Shown in pieces: positions 42,058 through 51,588 of a DNA stretch of 64,000 nt (position 1 is the first letter of the stretch; the number at the start of each line of letters is the position of its first letter). A model generated the notes under the pieces. It was given only the letters and a program-made list of their open reading frames with translations. It searched no databases and had not been told where the DNA came from. The stretch covers positions 40,862 through 104,861 of the forward strand of contig NZ_MCGQ01000030.1 in assembly GCF_002242805.1 (NCBI RefSeq), written 5' to 3'. The position numbers were made by a program, and so were the translations under genes. The stretch comes from Streptomyces diastatochromogenes. GTDB taxonomy: Bacteria > Actinomycetota > Actinomycetes > Streptomycetales > Streptomycetaceae.

Positions 42058-42345
42058 CTAGAGACGCACGGCCATCTCCACCGTCACGTCGTCGCCCTCG
42101 GCGAGACCCTGCGGCTTGCGCACGGCGTTCTTGAGCGGCAGCAGGTAGGAGCCGTCCTTCGGGAAGAGCGACGTCGTGAAGGTGGTCTCGCCGATCCGGG
42201 CCTCGACGGGAATCACGCCCCAGCCGTACGAGGCCGCCGTGGCCACCTCGCGGATGTCGGCGGACTCCTCGTCCGGCACGGCGACGAAGTAGAAGGGCGA
42301 CGGCCCACGCCACTCGATCACACGGCCGGAGAAGACGAGTTCCAT
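42058..42345 (-). CDS. DUF1905 protein
   Basis: A 95-aa protein starting MELVFSGRVIEWRGPSPFYF, then VPDEESADI and KDGSYLLPLKNAVRK, which are the conserved strands of DUF1905. The function is unknown; some members occur fused to YdeI-like domains. It stands alone, separated from neighbours by about 100 bp on each side. Confidence 0.88.
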   Translation of the reverse strand: MELVFSGRVIEWRGPSPFYFVAVPDEESADIREVATAASYGWGVIPVEARIGETTFTTSLFPKDGSYLLPLKNAVRKPQGLAEGDDVTVEMAVRL

Positions 42346-42446
42346 GAGGTCGGGTCCCGTTCGTGGAGGAGGGCAGGGCCCGCTCAGCGTACCCGCGGTG
42401 CCACGACCTCAACGGCTCCTGAACGGATGCCAGTTGCCTCCGGCGG

Positions 42447-44087
42447 TCAGAGCTTGGCGCCGAAGTCCTGGGTCCACCAGGGGCCGCCCGAACCCTTGTG
42501 GACGCCCACGCCGATGTCCTTGAACGAGCAGTTGAGGATGTTGGCCCGGTGGCCGGGGCTGTTCATCCAGGAGTCCATCACGGCCTGCGGGGTCTGCTGG
42601 CCCTGGGCGATGTTCTCCCCGTACGTGGACCAGCGGTAGCCCGCGGCGGTGATGCGCTGCCCGGGGTCGGCGCCGTCCGGGTTGGTGTGGTCGAAGAAGT
42701 TACGGGCGGCCATGTCGTCGGAGTGGCCCTGCGCGGCCTTCTCCAGTTGAGGATCCTCGGTGAGCGGTCCGCAGCCGGCGGCCGCGCGCTCCTTGTTCAC
42801 CAGCGCGACCACCTGCGTCACGGTGTCCGAGGGGGTCGACTGGGCCCGCGGTGTGCTCGGCGCGCTCTGCGGGGGCCGAGCGGACCGCACGGGAGCGGAC
42901 GCGGACTTCTTCGCCGGGTGGGGCGTCTTCTTGGCACTCTTCGCCTTCTTCGAGGCCGACGGGGACGGCGTCGGAGAGGCCGAGGGCGACTGCGAGGTCT
43001 CGACGACGCGGGGTGCGGAGAGGTCCACCACGGGATCGCCGGCGGTCCGCGCGGCGGTCGCCCCTTCGTTCCCCGACCCGGCGTCCGTCCCGAAGTACCA
43101 GAGGCCGCCGCCCGCGACGCAGGCCGCCACGACGGCACCGCCGACGGCCCGGCGCCGGATGCGCCGACGCCGACGGGCCTCGCCCCGGGAAGCCGACCGG
43201 CCGCGTGCGGCGCGCCGGCCGGACGCCGGGCCCGTACCGGTGTGGCCCGCGGACGCGTCCAGCCGGGACGCCGAGCCGGCCATGGCCATCCCGCCCGAGG
43301 CGGGTCCCATCTTCGCCAGCAGCGCGGTCGACACCGCGACCAGTGCCAGGCCGGCCAGCAGTCCCTCCGCGGGCATCAACCCGCTCCACAGGCCGGAGCA
43401 GCGCGCACAGCCGCGGGCGTGCCGGGCTATGCGCTTGCGCCACAGCGTCGAGGGCCGGCCGTCCCAGGAGGCCAGCACGCCCTGCAGTTCCGCGCACAAC
43501 GGTTGTGCGTCCAGCGCCCGTACCACCACGCGGGCCGCCTCCAGCTGAGCCTTCATCCGCTGTACGCGGACCGCGGTGTGCTGGGGCGACAGCTCCAGGG
43601 CCGCCGCCACCTCGCCGCGGGTCAGCTCACCGGCGCACTCCAGCCACCACAGTGACAGCAGTCCCCGGTCGTCCGGCTCCAGCCAGCGGGTGGCACGCGC
43701 CGTCTCCTGGCGCTGGCCGGACAGCTGCAGTTGCACCATCGTCAGATCCACGAAGTCCGCACCCGGATCGGCGAGTTCCTCGGCCTCCTCGACGGCGCCC
43801 GTAGCGACCTGCCGGTCCTGCCAGTGCGCCCGCACCTGGTTCATCGCGATCGCCACGAGCCAGGAGCGGAAGCTCTCGGGAGTACGCAGACCACCCAGCG
43901 CGTCCAGGGCGCGGAGCATGGTCTCCTGCACCACGTCGTCGACATCGACCGAGCCGTTCAAAGCACGTCCCACGATGTTGTAGACCAGCGGGAGGTACGC
44001 GCTGACCAGGGCGTCCTGGGCCGCCGCGTCACCCGCCCGGGCAGCGGTCACCAGTGCCGCCGACTCCACCGTGTGCTCAGTACTCAT
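42447..44087 (-). CDS. ECF sigma factor fused to a zinc anti-sigma-like motif, membrane helices and a CAP domain
   Basis: A 546-aa multidomain protein. Residues 20-95 are sigma region 2 (ALNGSVDVDDVVQETMLRAL) and 140-190 region 4 (TRGEVAAALELSPQHTAVRV). C198 and H223-x3-C227-x2-C230 match the spacing of the ZAS zinc anti-sigma motif. Helices follow at about 243-259 and 313-332, a Ser/Pro/Lys linker, and a CAP/SCP domain at 425-546 (NFFDHTNPDG, YGENIAQG, PGHRANILNCSF). The ATG follows GGGAAG. A membrane-anchored sigma factor with its own sensor-like outer domain is unusual: release by proteolysis could free the sigma part (inference). No frameshift is seen that would split it. Confidence 0.88.
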   Translation of the reverse strand: MSTEHTVESAALVTAARAGDAAAQDALVSAYLPLVYNIVGRALNGSVDVDDVVQETMLRALDALGGLRTPESFRSWLVAIAMNQVRAHWQDRQVATGAVEEAEELADPGADFVDLTMVQLQLSGQRQETARATRWLEPDDRGLLSLWWLECAGELTRGEVAAALELSPQHTAVRVQRMKAQLEAARVVVRALDAQPLCAELQGVLASWDGRPSTLWRKRIARHARGCARCSGLWSGLMPAEGLLAGLALVAVSTALLAKMGPASGGMAMAGSASRLDASAGHTGTGPASGRRAARGRSASRGEARRRRRIRRRAVGGAVVAACVAGGGLWYFGTDAGSGNEGATAARTAGDPVVDLSAPRVVETSQSPSASPTPSPSASKKAKSAKKTPHPAKKSASAPVRSARPPQSAPSTPRAQSTPSDTVTQVVALVNKERAAAGCGPLTEDPQLEKAAQGHSDDMAARNFFDHTNPDGADPGQRITAAGYRWSTYGENIAQGQQTPQAVMDSWMNSPGHRANILNCSFKDIGVGVHKGSGGPWWTQDFGAKL

Positions 44088-44301
44088 CAATCGCTTCCCT
44101 GTCCTCGATGCCGAACGGTGCTGTCCGATATCTGGGAGACAGCTCGGCGAGCCCCCGATAACAGTTCTTCGGAGATTCGTTCGACGAGAGGGTGGCCGCA
44201 TCGGACCGGCGGTCGCAATGGGGGAGATCACACACGGCACGGACTCGGCGGTTCCGGTTCTTGACTCGGGCCCGCGCTCAGGCCCGGACTCAGGCCGGCG
44301 C

Positions 44302-45087
44302 TCAGGCCCGCGCCCCGCCGTCGACTCGAAGGACCGTGCCGGTCACGAAGGAGGAGCGGTCGCTGAGGAGCCAGGCGGCGGCCTCGGCGATCTCGTCGGG
44401 GTCGGCGGTGCGGCGCAGCGGGGTCTGTGCCTTGATCCGGTCGAGGACTCCGGGCGATTCCGCTTCCCAGGTACGGATCATTTCGGTCAGCGTGCCGCCG
44501 GGGGCGATCGCGTTGACGCGGATGCCCTCCGGGCCGTAGGTGACGGCGGCCGACTCGGTGAGGCTGTTGACGGCCCGCTTCGTCGCGCCGTAGACGGGCA
44601 GTTCGGGGTTTCCTCTCAGGCTGCCGACGGACGAGTTGTTGACGATGGCCCCGCTCCCGGCAGTGGCCCGGATGGCGGCGACCTCGGCGACCATGGCCAC
44701 CCAGACGCTCTTGAGGTTCACGGTGCAGACATGGTCGAATTCGGCCTCCGGGAGCTGGTCCATGGGGCCGGGCCGCTGGATGGTCGCACCGTTGTTGAAG
44801 GCGATGTCGAGGCGGCCGTACAGGTCGACGGCGCGGTCCACGGCTGCGCGCACACCGGCCGCGTCGGCCAGATCGCACACCACGTAGTCGGCGGTGCCGC
44901 CCGCCGCCCTGACCTCCTCGGTCACCGCCTTGAGCTGTTCCTCGGTCCGGGCCGCGAGCAGTACCTCGGCGCCCTCCCGGGCGAACAAGCGGGCTGCCGC
45001 GGCACCGATGCCGCGCCCGGCACCGGTGATGAAGGCGACCTTGCCTGCCAGCAGGCCCGAGGTGGAGTCGGTGGATGTGTTGTTCAT
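44302..45087 (-). CDS. short-chain dehydrogenase/reductase
   Basis: A 261-aa classical SDR: AFITGAGRGIGAAAARLF (nucleotide loop), AARTEEQL, FNNGATIQ in place of NNAG, NNSSVGS and YGATK (catalytic Ser, Tyr, Lys). It is divergent from an XRE regulator; an inverted repeat lies between. The 3' end has three CTCAGGCC repeats at 44278 onward, without clear meaning. Substrate unknown. Confidence 0.92.
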   Translation of the reverse strand: MNNTSTDSTSGLLAGKVAFITGAGRGIGAAAARLFAREGAEVLLAARTEEQLKAVTEEVRAAGGTADYVVCDLADAAGVRAAVDRAVDLYGRLDIAFNNGATIQRPGPMDQLPEAEFDHVCTVNLKSVWVAMVAEVAAIRATAGSGAIVNNSSVGSLRGNPELPVYGATKRAVNSLTESAAVTYGPEGIRVNAIAPGGTLTEMIRTWEAESPGVLDRIKAQTPLRRTADPDEIAEAAAWLLSDRSSFVTGTVLRVDGGARA

Positions 45088-45115
45088 GGCAGCGAGCCTG
45101 CGCCGGTCCGGGGAG

Positions 45116-45148
45116 GCCGATCCAGGCACCGGCTGTACCTGGATCGGC
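45116..45148. promoter_or_regulatory. inverted repeat between SDR and XRE regulator genes
   Basis: GCCGATCCAGG (45116-45126) and CCTGGATCGGC (45138-45148) are exact complements with 11 bp between. The space is shared by the two divergent promoters, the XRE start being 28 bp away, so the repeat is probably the regulator's operator. Confidence 0.72.
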
Positions 45149-45175
45149 TCCCCTGCCCCCGCGCACACTGAGGGC

Positions 45176-46027
45176 GTGGACAGACGAGAACTGGCGGCCT
45201 TCCTGCGCAGCAGGCGCGAGCGGATCACCCCCGCCGAGGCGGGGCTGCCCACCGGGCCGCGCCGCCGCACCCCTGGGCTGCGCCGTGAGGAGGTGGCGCA
45301 GCTCGCGTTCATCTCGACCGAGTACTACACACGGCTCGAGCAGGCGCGCGGCCCGCGTCCCTCGCGCGAGGTGCTGGGCGGGCTGGCCCGGGCGCTGCGT
45401 CTGTCGGACGCGGAACGCGACCACCTCCACCACCTCGCCGGCGCACCGCCGGGCCCACCGCCCGGGCCGCCGCGCGAGGTGCGGCAGAGCATCCTGGACC
45501 TGCTGCACCGGCTGCCGCAGGCCGCCGCGATCGTGACGTCGGCGACGTTCGAGGTGCTCGCCTGGAACGATCTGGCGGCAGCCCTCACGGAGGACTTCTC
45601 CGCCCTGCCACGGCGCGAACGCAACCTGGTGCGCCGGGCCTTCCTAGGGCCGGGCCCCGATGGGCAGCGGCTGTACGGGGTGTCCGACGCGGACGAGTTC
45701 GCCCGTGTCTCGGCCCAGCGTCTGCGCGCTGCCGCCGCCCGCTACCCCGACGACCCCGAGCTGACCGGCCTGATCGGTGAACTGCTCACCGGCAGCGAGG
45801 AGTTCGCCCGGCTGTGGGCCTCCCATGACGTGTCCGCCGAGCCGACCCTGTGCAAGACCTTCCAGCACCCGATGGTCGGCCCGGTGACCGTCAACTGCGA
45901 CGTCCTCCACATCACCGACCGGGACCAGCAGGTGGTGATCTACACCGCCGCCCCCGGCTCACCGTCCGAGGAAGCGCTACGGCTGCTGTCGGTCATCGGC
46001 ACCCAGCGCATGGACGCCTTCCGCTGA
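45176..46027 (+). CDS. XRE regulator with MmyB-like ligand domain
   Basis: A 283-aa regulator. The N-terminal HTH reads TPGLRREEVAQLAFISTEYY followed by TRLEQARGPRPS, a hallmark of the streptomycete XRE-MmyB group. From about residue 105 comes the MmyB-like domain (ILDLLHRLPQAAAIVTSATF, then EVLAWNDLAAAL), thought to bind fatty acids or similar. The GTG start is set by the HTH position. It likely controls the divergent SDR gene. Confidence 0.9.
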   Translation: MDRRELAAFLRSRRERITPAEAGLPTGPRRRTPGLRREEVAQLAFISTEYYTRLEQARGPRPSREVLGGLARALRLSDAERDHLHHLAGAPPGPPPGPPREVRQSILDLLHRLPQAAAIVTSATFEVLAWNDLAAALTEDFSALPRRERNLVRRAFLGPGPDGQRLYGVSDADEFARVSAQRLRAAAARYPDDPELTGLIGELLTGSEEFARLWASHDVSAEPTLCKTFQHPMVGPVTVNCDVLHITDRDQQVVIYTAAPGSPSEEALRLLSVIGTQRMDAFR

Positions 46028-46391
46028 GCGGGGTCAGGCCGGGCGTCGGGAGCGGCGACGCATTCCGCTGATCGGCGCCAGGGAGCCACGGCGCCGTCCG
46101 CCGGCGCCTGCAGCAGTCGACCGTGCAGAACTGCACGGCCCCGTCGATCACGTCCACGACCCACACCTCGCCGTCCACCGGGAGCACGGCGGAGACGGTG
46201 ATCGTCGGCCAGGCGGTCAAGCGCCCGGGCCGGCGGGCGCCCGCGCCGAGACCGCCCCGCGCCTGGGCAAGTGCTTTCGACCCCGGGACGACGGGGTGGT
46301 CCCGAAGGCCATGCCTGAGCCTTTGACCTCACCCCCATCTGGCAGATGAATTCGGTTGCGGCGGGACCGATGAGGCCGGTGAGGTACTTCC
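46028..46391. other. 364-bp intergenic region with one short palindrome
   Basis: I see no convincing gene. A perfect palindrome CCGTGCAG-AA-CTGCACGG at 46121-46138 could be an operator or hairpin. A minus-strand frame (about 46220 to 45993) gives MTAWPTITVSAVLPVDGEVW, which reads protein-like at first, but it then becomes Arg-rich and runs into the XRE gene end; I do not call it. It might be the remains of an old gene. Confidence 0.5.
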
Positions 46392-47615
46392 ATGGACGGT
46401 GCCACGGGGCAGGCGCAGCGGGCGAGGGCAGGAAGGGGCCGTGCGATCACGGGGCAGCCGGCGCCCTGGCACGGCCCGGCGGTGCTCGGGGCTCTGATGC
46501 TGGCCGCCTTCACCTTCAACACCGCGGAGAACCTGCCGGTCGGCCTTCTGGAGCTCATCTCCGAGAGCCTGCGGGTGTCCCTGTCAGCGGTCGGTCTGCT
46601 GGTCACTGGCTACGGCGTCATGGTGGCCGTAGCTTCGGTGCCGCTCGCCCACGTCGTGCGGGCCGTGCCCCGACGCCATGTGCTCACGGGACTGCTGGCC
46701 GGGCTCGTCGTGTCCAGTCTGGTCGCGTCGCTGGCGACCTCCTACTGGCTGCTCCTCGTGGCGCGGCTGCTGACCGCGCTCGCCCAGGCGCTGTTCTGGG
46801 CGGTGATGGGGCCGGTCGCGGTGGGCCTGTTCACGCCCGAAGTCCGCGGACGTGTGGTCGGGGCGCTGTCCGTCGCCGGTTCGCTCGCCCTCGTGCTCGG
46901 TGTTCCTGCCGGGACCTGGCTGGGCCAGCAGAACAGTTGGCGGGTCCCCATCGCCATACTCGCGGCTCTGGGGCTCGGCTCTCTGGTGACCATCGCCGTT
47001 CTGCTGCCGACCTCGCGTCCGGAAGAAGAGCCCGCGGCCTACGGAAGCAGGCCCGACGTCCGGCGGTTCCGGACGGTGCTGGCGACCGGAACCCTGTCCG
47101 CCACCGGGGCGTTCGCGGGGTACACCTACATCGTCACGTTCCTCGGCGACGTGAGCGGGTTCTCCCCGAGCACGGTGACCGCCCTGTTCGTGGCCTTCGG
47201 CGTCGCGTGTCTGGCCGGGGTGAGCATCACCGGGGCGTTGCTGGACCGCTTTCCGCAGTCCGCGCTGACCGTTGCCGTAGCCACTCAGGCCGTGGGCATG
47301 CTGGGTCTGTACGCGGCCGGCAGCGATCCCGTGGCGGCGGTGGTGTTCCTGACGCTGATGGGCGGTGCGCTCGGGCCGGTGTTCATGACCACCCAGAACG
47401 CGATGCTGCAGTGCGCACCGGGCCGTACGGACATTGCGCTCGCGGCGAACTCCGGTTCCTACAACGCCGGTATCGCGGCGGGTGCCGCCCTCGGGGGACT
47501 GATCCTGCCGCTGGCCGACGTACGGGGCGCCTTTCTCGCCGGCGGGCTGCTGACCGTCGGGGCATGCGCGGTGCAACTCGGTGGGCGGCCGCTGCGTTGC
47601 GGCGAACACCCGTGA
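46392..47615 (+). CDS. MFS drug/sugar efflux transporter (DHA1)
   Basis: A 407-aa transporter with 12 hydrophobic helices. LLELISESLRVSLSAVGLLV and VPLAHVVRAVPRRHVLTGLL around residues 70-90 hold the motif-A loop between helices 2 and 3, and LGVPAGTWLGQQNSWRVPI is motif C-like, typical of proton-coupled exporters of the DHA1 group. No regulator is adjacent. Substrate unknown. Confidence 0.9.
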   Translation: MDGATGQAQRARAGRGRAITGQPAPWHGPAVLGALMLAAFTFNTAENLPVGLLELISESLRVSLSAVGLLVTGYGVMVAVASVPLAHVVRAVPRRHVLTGLLAGLVVSSLVASLATSYWLLLVARLLTALAQALFWAVMGPVAVGLFTPEVRGRVVGALSVAGSLALVLGVPAGTWLGQQNSWRVPIAILAALGLGSLVTIAVLLPTSRPEEEPAAYGSRPDVRRFRTVLATGTLSATGAFAGYTYIVTFLGDVSGFSPSTVTALFVAFGVACLAGVSITGALLDRFPQSALTVAVATQAVGMLGLYAAGSDPVAAVVFLTLMGGALGPVFMTTQNAMLQCAPGRTDIALAANSGSYNAGIAAGAALGGLILPLADVRGAFLAGGLLTVGACAVQLGGRPLRCGEHP

Positions 47616-47740
47616 TCGAGACCGGTAGTTGAGCCGCGCCAACGGGTGTGATCCGGGTCATGGGCAGCGGTGCGGATACCAATCCCGTTGCGCGAAGCGG
47701 CATTTCGTGGCCTGTTCCAGCGGCCGGTACGGTCGGATTC

Positions 47741-49192
47741 ATGGACTGGAATTTTCAGACGGCCGAAGAACTCGCGGCTGCCTTGCGTGCCGGTGAAGTG
47801 ACCTCGGCGGAACTGACCGACCAGGCGATCGCCCGTATCGAGCGGGACGACAAGGCGATCAACGCGATCTGTGTGCCGGACTTCGACCGTGCACGGGCCG
47901 CCGCGCGCGGTGCCGACCAGGCGCGTGCCCGCGGTGAGGACCGGCCGCTGCTCGGCATTCCGGTGACGGTCAAAGAGTCGTACAACATGGCTGGGCTGCC
48001 CACGACCTGGGGCATGCCGCAACACCGGGACTATGTGCCGGCCGAGGACGCGGTACAGGTGTCGCGGCTCAAGGCCGCGGGCGCGGTAGTGCTGGGTAAG
48101 ACCAATGTGCCCTTGGGGCTGCAAGATATCCAGAGCTTCAACGAGATCTACGGCACCACCAACAATCCGTGGGATCACGATCGCACGCCGGGCGGATCCT
48201 CCGGCGGATCAGCGGTGGCCCTGGCGTCCGGATTCGGCGCGCTGTCCATCGGCTCCGACATCGGCGGCTCGTTGCGTACCCCCGCACACTTCTGCGGTGT
48301 CTACGCACACAAGCCGACACTCGGGCTGGTGCCGACCCGCGGTATGGTCCCGCCGGCCGTGCCCGCACTGCCGACCGACCCCGACCTCGCCGTCGCCGGT
48401 CCGATGGCGCGCACGGCCCGCGACCTCACGCTCCTGCTCGACGTCATGGCCGGACCGGACCCGCTGACGTTCGGTGTGGCGCACGACTTGACGCTGCTGC
48501 CCCCGCGCCACGAGCGCCTCTGCGACTTCCGGGTCCTGGTCCTCGACGAGCATCCGCTCATTCCGACCGGGTCCGCCGTGCGGGCGGGCGTGAACCGGGT
48601 GGCCGACGCGCTTGCCGACGGCGGCGCCCACGTCGAACGGCACAGTCCGCTGCTGCCCGATCTGACCGAAGCCGCGGTGCTCTACACGCAGTTGCTGGTT
48701 TCGAGCGTGACCGTACGTTTTCCCGTCGAAGCGTACGAGCAGCTGCGGACCCTCGCCGCCGGACTGAGCGCGGACGACCAGAGTCTCGATGCGGCACGGC
48801 TGCGCGGCATGGTGTTCAGCCACCGCGACTGGATCGAGGCGAACAGCCGTCGCGAGCTCCACCGCCACGGCTGGCGGCAGCTCTTCGCCGAGTTCGACGC
48901 CGTGGTGTGTCCCATCACGCCCACTCCCGCGTTCCCGCACGACCACAACCCCGATCCGAGGGAACGCCGGATCGAGATCGACGGCGTCGAGTATCCGTAC
49001 TTGGACCAGCTCGTCTGGGCCGGTCTGGCCACCATGCCCGGCCTGCCCGCCACCGCCGTACCAGCGGGCCGGTCCCCCGAGGGTCTGCCGGTGGGGGTGC
49101 AGCTCATCGGTCCGATGTTCGAGGACCGCACCCCGCTGCGGCTGGCCGAACTGCTCGAGCAGAAGATCGGCGGCTTCCAGGCACCGAAGTAG
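47741..49192 (+). CDS. amidase (amidase-signature family)
   Basis: A 483-aa hydrolase. The Ser-cisSer-Lys triad is seen in IPVTVKES (Lys), TPGGSSGGSAVALASGFGAL (cis-Ser) and SDIGGSLRTPA (nucleophile Ser). Such enzymes hydrolyse amides to acid and ammonia. The start MDWNFQTAEE is chosen from family length; its ribosome site is weak and ATG at 47660 is possible but adds a poor sequence. Its end lies 44 bp from a convergent ArsR-type regulator. Confidence 0.91.
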   Translation: MDWNFQTAEELAAALRAGEVTSAELTDQAIARIERDDKAINAICVPDFDRARAAARGADQARARGEDRPLLGIPVTVKESYNMAGLPTTWGMPQHRDYVPAEDAVQVSRLKAAGAVVLGKTNVPLGLQDIQSFNEIYGTTNNPWDHDRTPGGSSGGSAVALASGFGALSIGSDIGGSLRTPAHFCGVYAHKPTLGLVPTRGMVPPAVPALPTDPDLAVAGPMARTARDLTLLLDVMAGPDPLTFGVAHDLTLLPPRHERLCDFRVLVLDEHPLIPTGSAVRAGVNRVADALADGGAHVERHSPLLPDLTEAAVLYTQLLVSSVTVRFPVEAYEQLRTLAAGLSADDQSLDAARLRGMVFSHRDWIEANSRRELHRHGWRQLFAEFDAVVCPITPTPAFPHDHNPDPRERRIEIDGVEYPYLDQLVWAGLATMPGLPATAVPAGRSPEGLPVGVQLIGPMFEDRTPLRLAELLEQKIGGFQAPK

Positions 49193-49236
49193 GGCGTACG
49201 ACCGGGTGCCCGTCGAGGACTGTCGCCGACTGAGGC

Positions 49237-50220
49237 TCAACGGCACAGCTCGTTCCCCAGCGCCGTGCGCGCGTACCGCACCGTACGGCCGCTGCGGGTG
49301 CGGCTGAGCAGGCCCGCGTCGTAGAGGACGGCCAGGTGCTGGCTGACCGCGCCGGGAGTGACGTCGAGGCGATGGGCCAGTTCGGTCGTGGAGGCAGGTT
49401 CGGCGAGGAGGCTCAGCAGGCGGGCGCGGGGGTGTCCGAGGAGCCGTATCAGGGCGCGGTCGGTGACCGGTGGTGGTGCCTCCGAGAGGGTGGCGCGGCC
49501 GCGGGCCGGATAGATGAGCACCGGCGGGCGCGACGGGTCGATCACCGTCTGGGCGCCACGGGCGAAGACCGTCGGCATCAGCACCAGGCCGCGCCCGGCG
49601 ATGCGGATGTCGGCCGGCGGCCAGGGGGCCGTGTCGCGTGTGCGGGTCAGCCGCAGCTGTTCGCCGGTCCACACGAGTCGCGAGTCGAGGCCGACGAAGA
49701 GTGCCGCCGCCCCTTGCTCCGCCAACACCCGTGCCTGGTGGGCGAGATCGGCCTCCAGGATGCTCTGCACGCGCGGCCACCAGCCGTCGTTGAGGCAGGT
49801 GTGCCAGTAGGCGTCGACGGCGTCGGTGAGCCGGGCGAGAAAGGCCGCGGGGTCGGCCAGGCCCCGCGCGACGACCGGTGGGAGCGCGTCGTCGGTGCGG
49901 TACGTGGCGTGGAAGTCGGCGGTGACGACGTCCGGCGGGGTGCGGCGGACCTCGTCGAGTTCCTCGGCGAACGTGGGGCGGGCGCGGGCGGGGCGCGGGG
50001 TGAGGAAGTCGGGCACCCACAGCCAGGGGGCGATGAGTGCGGTGAGCAGTTCGCGGTCGAGGGTCTCCAGGCGTGGGCGGATGCGGCGCAGCCACGGCCG
50101 GTGATGCGGGTAGCGGGCCGGGTCGTGCAGGCAGCGCAGCGAGAACACCGCCTCCTGGAGCGGGGAGTAGGCGAAGGAGGTGGTGGCGAGGTCGCCGACG
50201 GCGAAGCGGAACTCGATCAT
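49237..50220 (-). CDS. ArsR-type winged-helix regulator with N-terminal domain (DUF5937-like)
   Basis: A 327-aa protein. The first 230 residues are a domain recalling DUF5937 (MIEFRFAVGDLATTSFAYSP), and the C-terminus is an ArsR-like HTH: LLSLLAEPASTTELAHRLDV, TPGAVSQHLAVLYDAGLLSR, TRSGRTVRYARTALG. It is divergent from an MFS gene at 50278, so it is probably its regulator; the 57-bp space leaves little room for more. No metal-binding Cys pair is evident. Confidence 0.88.
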   Translation of the reverse strand: MIEFRFAVGDLATTSFAYSPLQEAVFSLRCLHDPARYPHHRPWLRRIRPRLETLDRELLTALIAPWLWVPDFLTPRPARARPTFAEELDEVRRTPPDVVTADFHATYRTDDALPPVVARGLADPAAFLARLTDAVDAYWHTCLNDGWWPRVQSILEADLAHQARVLAEQGAAALFVGLDSRLVWTGEQLRLTRTRDTAPWPPADIRIAGRGLVLMPTVFARGAQTVIDPSRPPVLIYPARGRATLSEAPPPVTDRALIRLLGHPRARLLSLLAEPASTTELAHRLDVTPGAVSQHLAVLYDAGLLSRTRSGRTVRYARTALGNELCR

Positions 50221-50277
50221 TGAGCGCCACGCTAAATCATTGTCGGACGCCGGTGAAGACGGGGTTGGCTGTCGGGC

Positions 50278-51582
50278 ATGACCACGACACCTGTCTCATC
50301 CGCCTCTGACCAGCACGACAGTCCCGAGGCGAGTCGCGCGACCCGTGCGGGCAGGCTCCTGCCGGCCGACCCGGTCCTGCGTCTCGCCACCGTGCTGACC
50401 GTCGTCAACTCCCTCGGCAACGGGCTCTACTTCCCGCTCGGCATCCTGTACTTCACCCGCATCGTCGGCCTGGACGCGACCGCGGTCGGCGTCGGGATGA
50501 CGGTCGCGGGTCTGGTGGGTGTCGCCGCCGGGGTGCCCGCCGGGCGGGCCGCGGACCGGTGGGGCGCGCGGCGGGTCGGGGCCCTGATGTGGGGCGGCAC
50601 CGGGATCGCCACGGCCGCGTACACCCTGGTGCACTCCTACACCGGGTTCCTCGTGACGGTGATCTGTGCGACGGCGTTTCAGATGGCGAGCCGCGGGGTG
50701 CAGGGCGCGCTCTACGCCGATGTGCTGCCTGCGGCCACCCGGGTGGAGGCACGGGCGTATCTGCGGATGGTGACGAACGTCGGGATGGGCGTGGGCGGCG
50801 CGCTCGGCGCGGTCGCTCTCCAACTGGACACGCGGGGCGCGTATCTGGCGGTGATCGTGCTGAACGCGCTGTCCTTCGCGGGTCCCGCGCTGCTGGTGCC
50901 GCGGATGCCGCTGGCCTCGCATGTACGCGAGCGGGCGGCGCTGGACGCCGACGCCCCCGCCGTCGACCGCTGGCGGGCGGTGCGTGACCTGCCGTTCCTG
51001 GCGGTGACCGTGCTCAACGCGGTGCTGGTCGTGCAGTACACGCTGTCCGAGGTCGGGCTGCCGCTGTGGATCGTGGAACGGACCGAGGCGCCGCGCTGGA
51101 CGGCAGCCCTGCTGATGATCGTCAACTGTGTGCTGGTGGCGCTCCTGCAGGTGCGGGTCGCCCGCCGTGCCTCCCAAGTACCCAGCGCGGTACGGGCGAT
51201 GGGCTGGTCGGGACTGCTGCTGGCCGCGTCCTGCGCGGTGTACGCCCTGTCCGCCGGCCTCTCCCCCGTGTGGGCGGTGCTGTCGCTGACCGCCGGTGCG
51301 GTGGTGCAGGTCTTCGCCGAGGTGCTGTCGGCGGCCGGCGGCTGGACCCTCGGGTACGAACTGGCCGACGCCCGCGCGCACGGCGTCTACCAGGGGGTGT
51401 TCGGCGCCGGGATGTCGGCCGGGATGATGGCGGGACCGGCCCTGGTCACCGTCACCGCCGTCGCCCACGGCACCCTCGGCTGGGCGGTGCTCGGCGTGGT
51501 GTTCGCCCTGGCCGGACTCGCGGTGACCCCCGCCGTACGCTGGGCCCAGCGCGACGGCGCCTGGCGAGGCGAACCGGCCTGA
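50278..51582 (+). CDS. MFS transporter
   Basis: A 434-aa protein with about 12 helices; helix 1 and 2 read VVNSLGNGLYFPLGILYFTR and motif A is GRAADRWGARRVG (about residue 90). It lies beside the DUF5937-type regulator, an arrangement common for streptomycete drug pumps. Substrate unknown. A short duplicated DNA segment follows it. Confidence 0.9.
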   Translation: MTTTPVSSASDQHDSPEASRATRAGRLLPADPVLRLATVLTVVNSLGNGLYFPLGILYFTRIVGLDATAVGVGMTVAGLVGVAAGVPAGRAADRWGARRVGALMWGGTGIATAAYTLVHSYTGFLVTVICATAFQMASRGVQGALYADVLPAATRVEARAYLRMVTNVGMGVGGALGAVALQLDTRGAYLAVIVLNALSFAGPALLVPRMPLASHVRERAALDADAPAVDRWRAVRDLPFLAVTVLNAVLVVQYTLSEVGLPLWIVERTEAPRWTAALLMIVNCVLVALLQVRVARRASQVPSAVRAMGWSGLLLAASCAVYALSAGLSPVWAVLSLTAGAVVQVFAEVLSAAGGWTLGYELADARAHGVYQGVFGAGMSAGMMAGPALVTVTAVAHGTLGWAVLGVVFALAGLAVTPAVRWAQRDGAWRGEPA

Positions 51583-51588
51583 CGCCGC

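Noticed and set aside
45993..46220. A 75-codon minus-strand frame
   Set aside because: First third looks protein-like, but it turns Arg-rich and overlaps the XRE gene end; no ribosome site.
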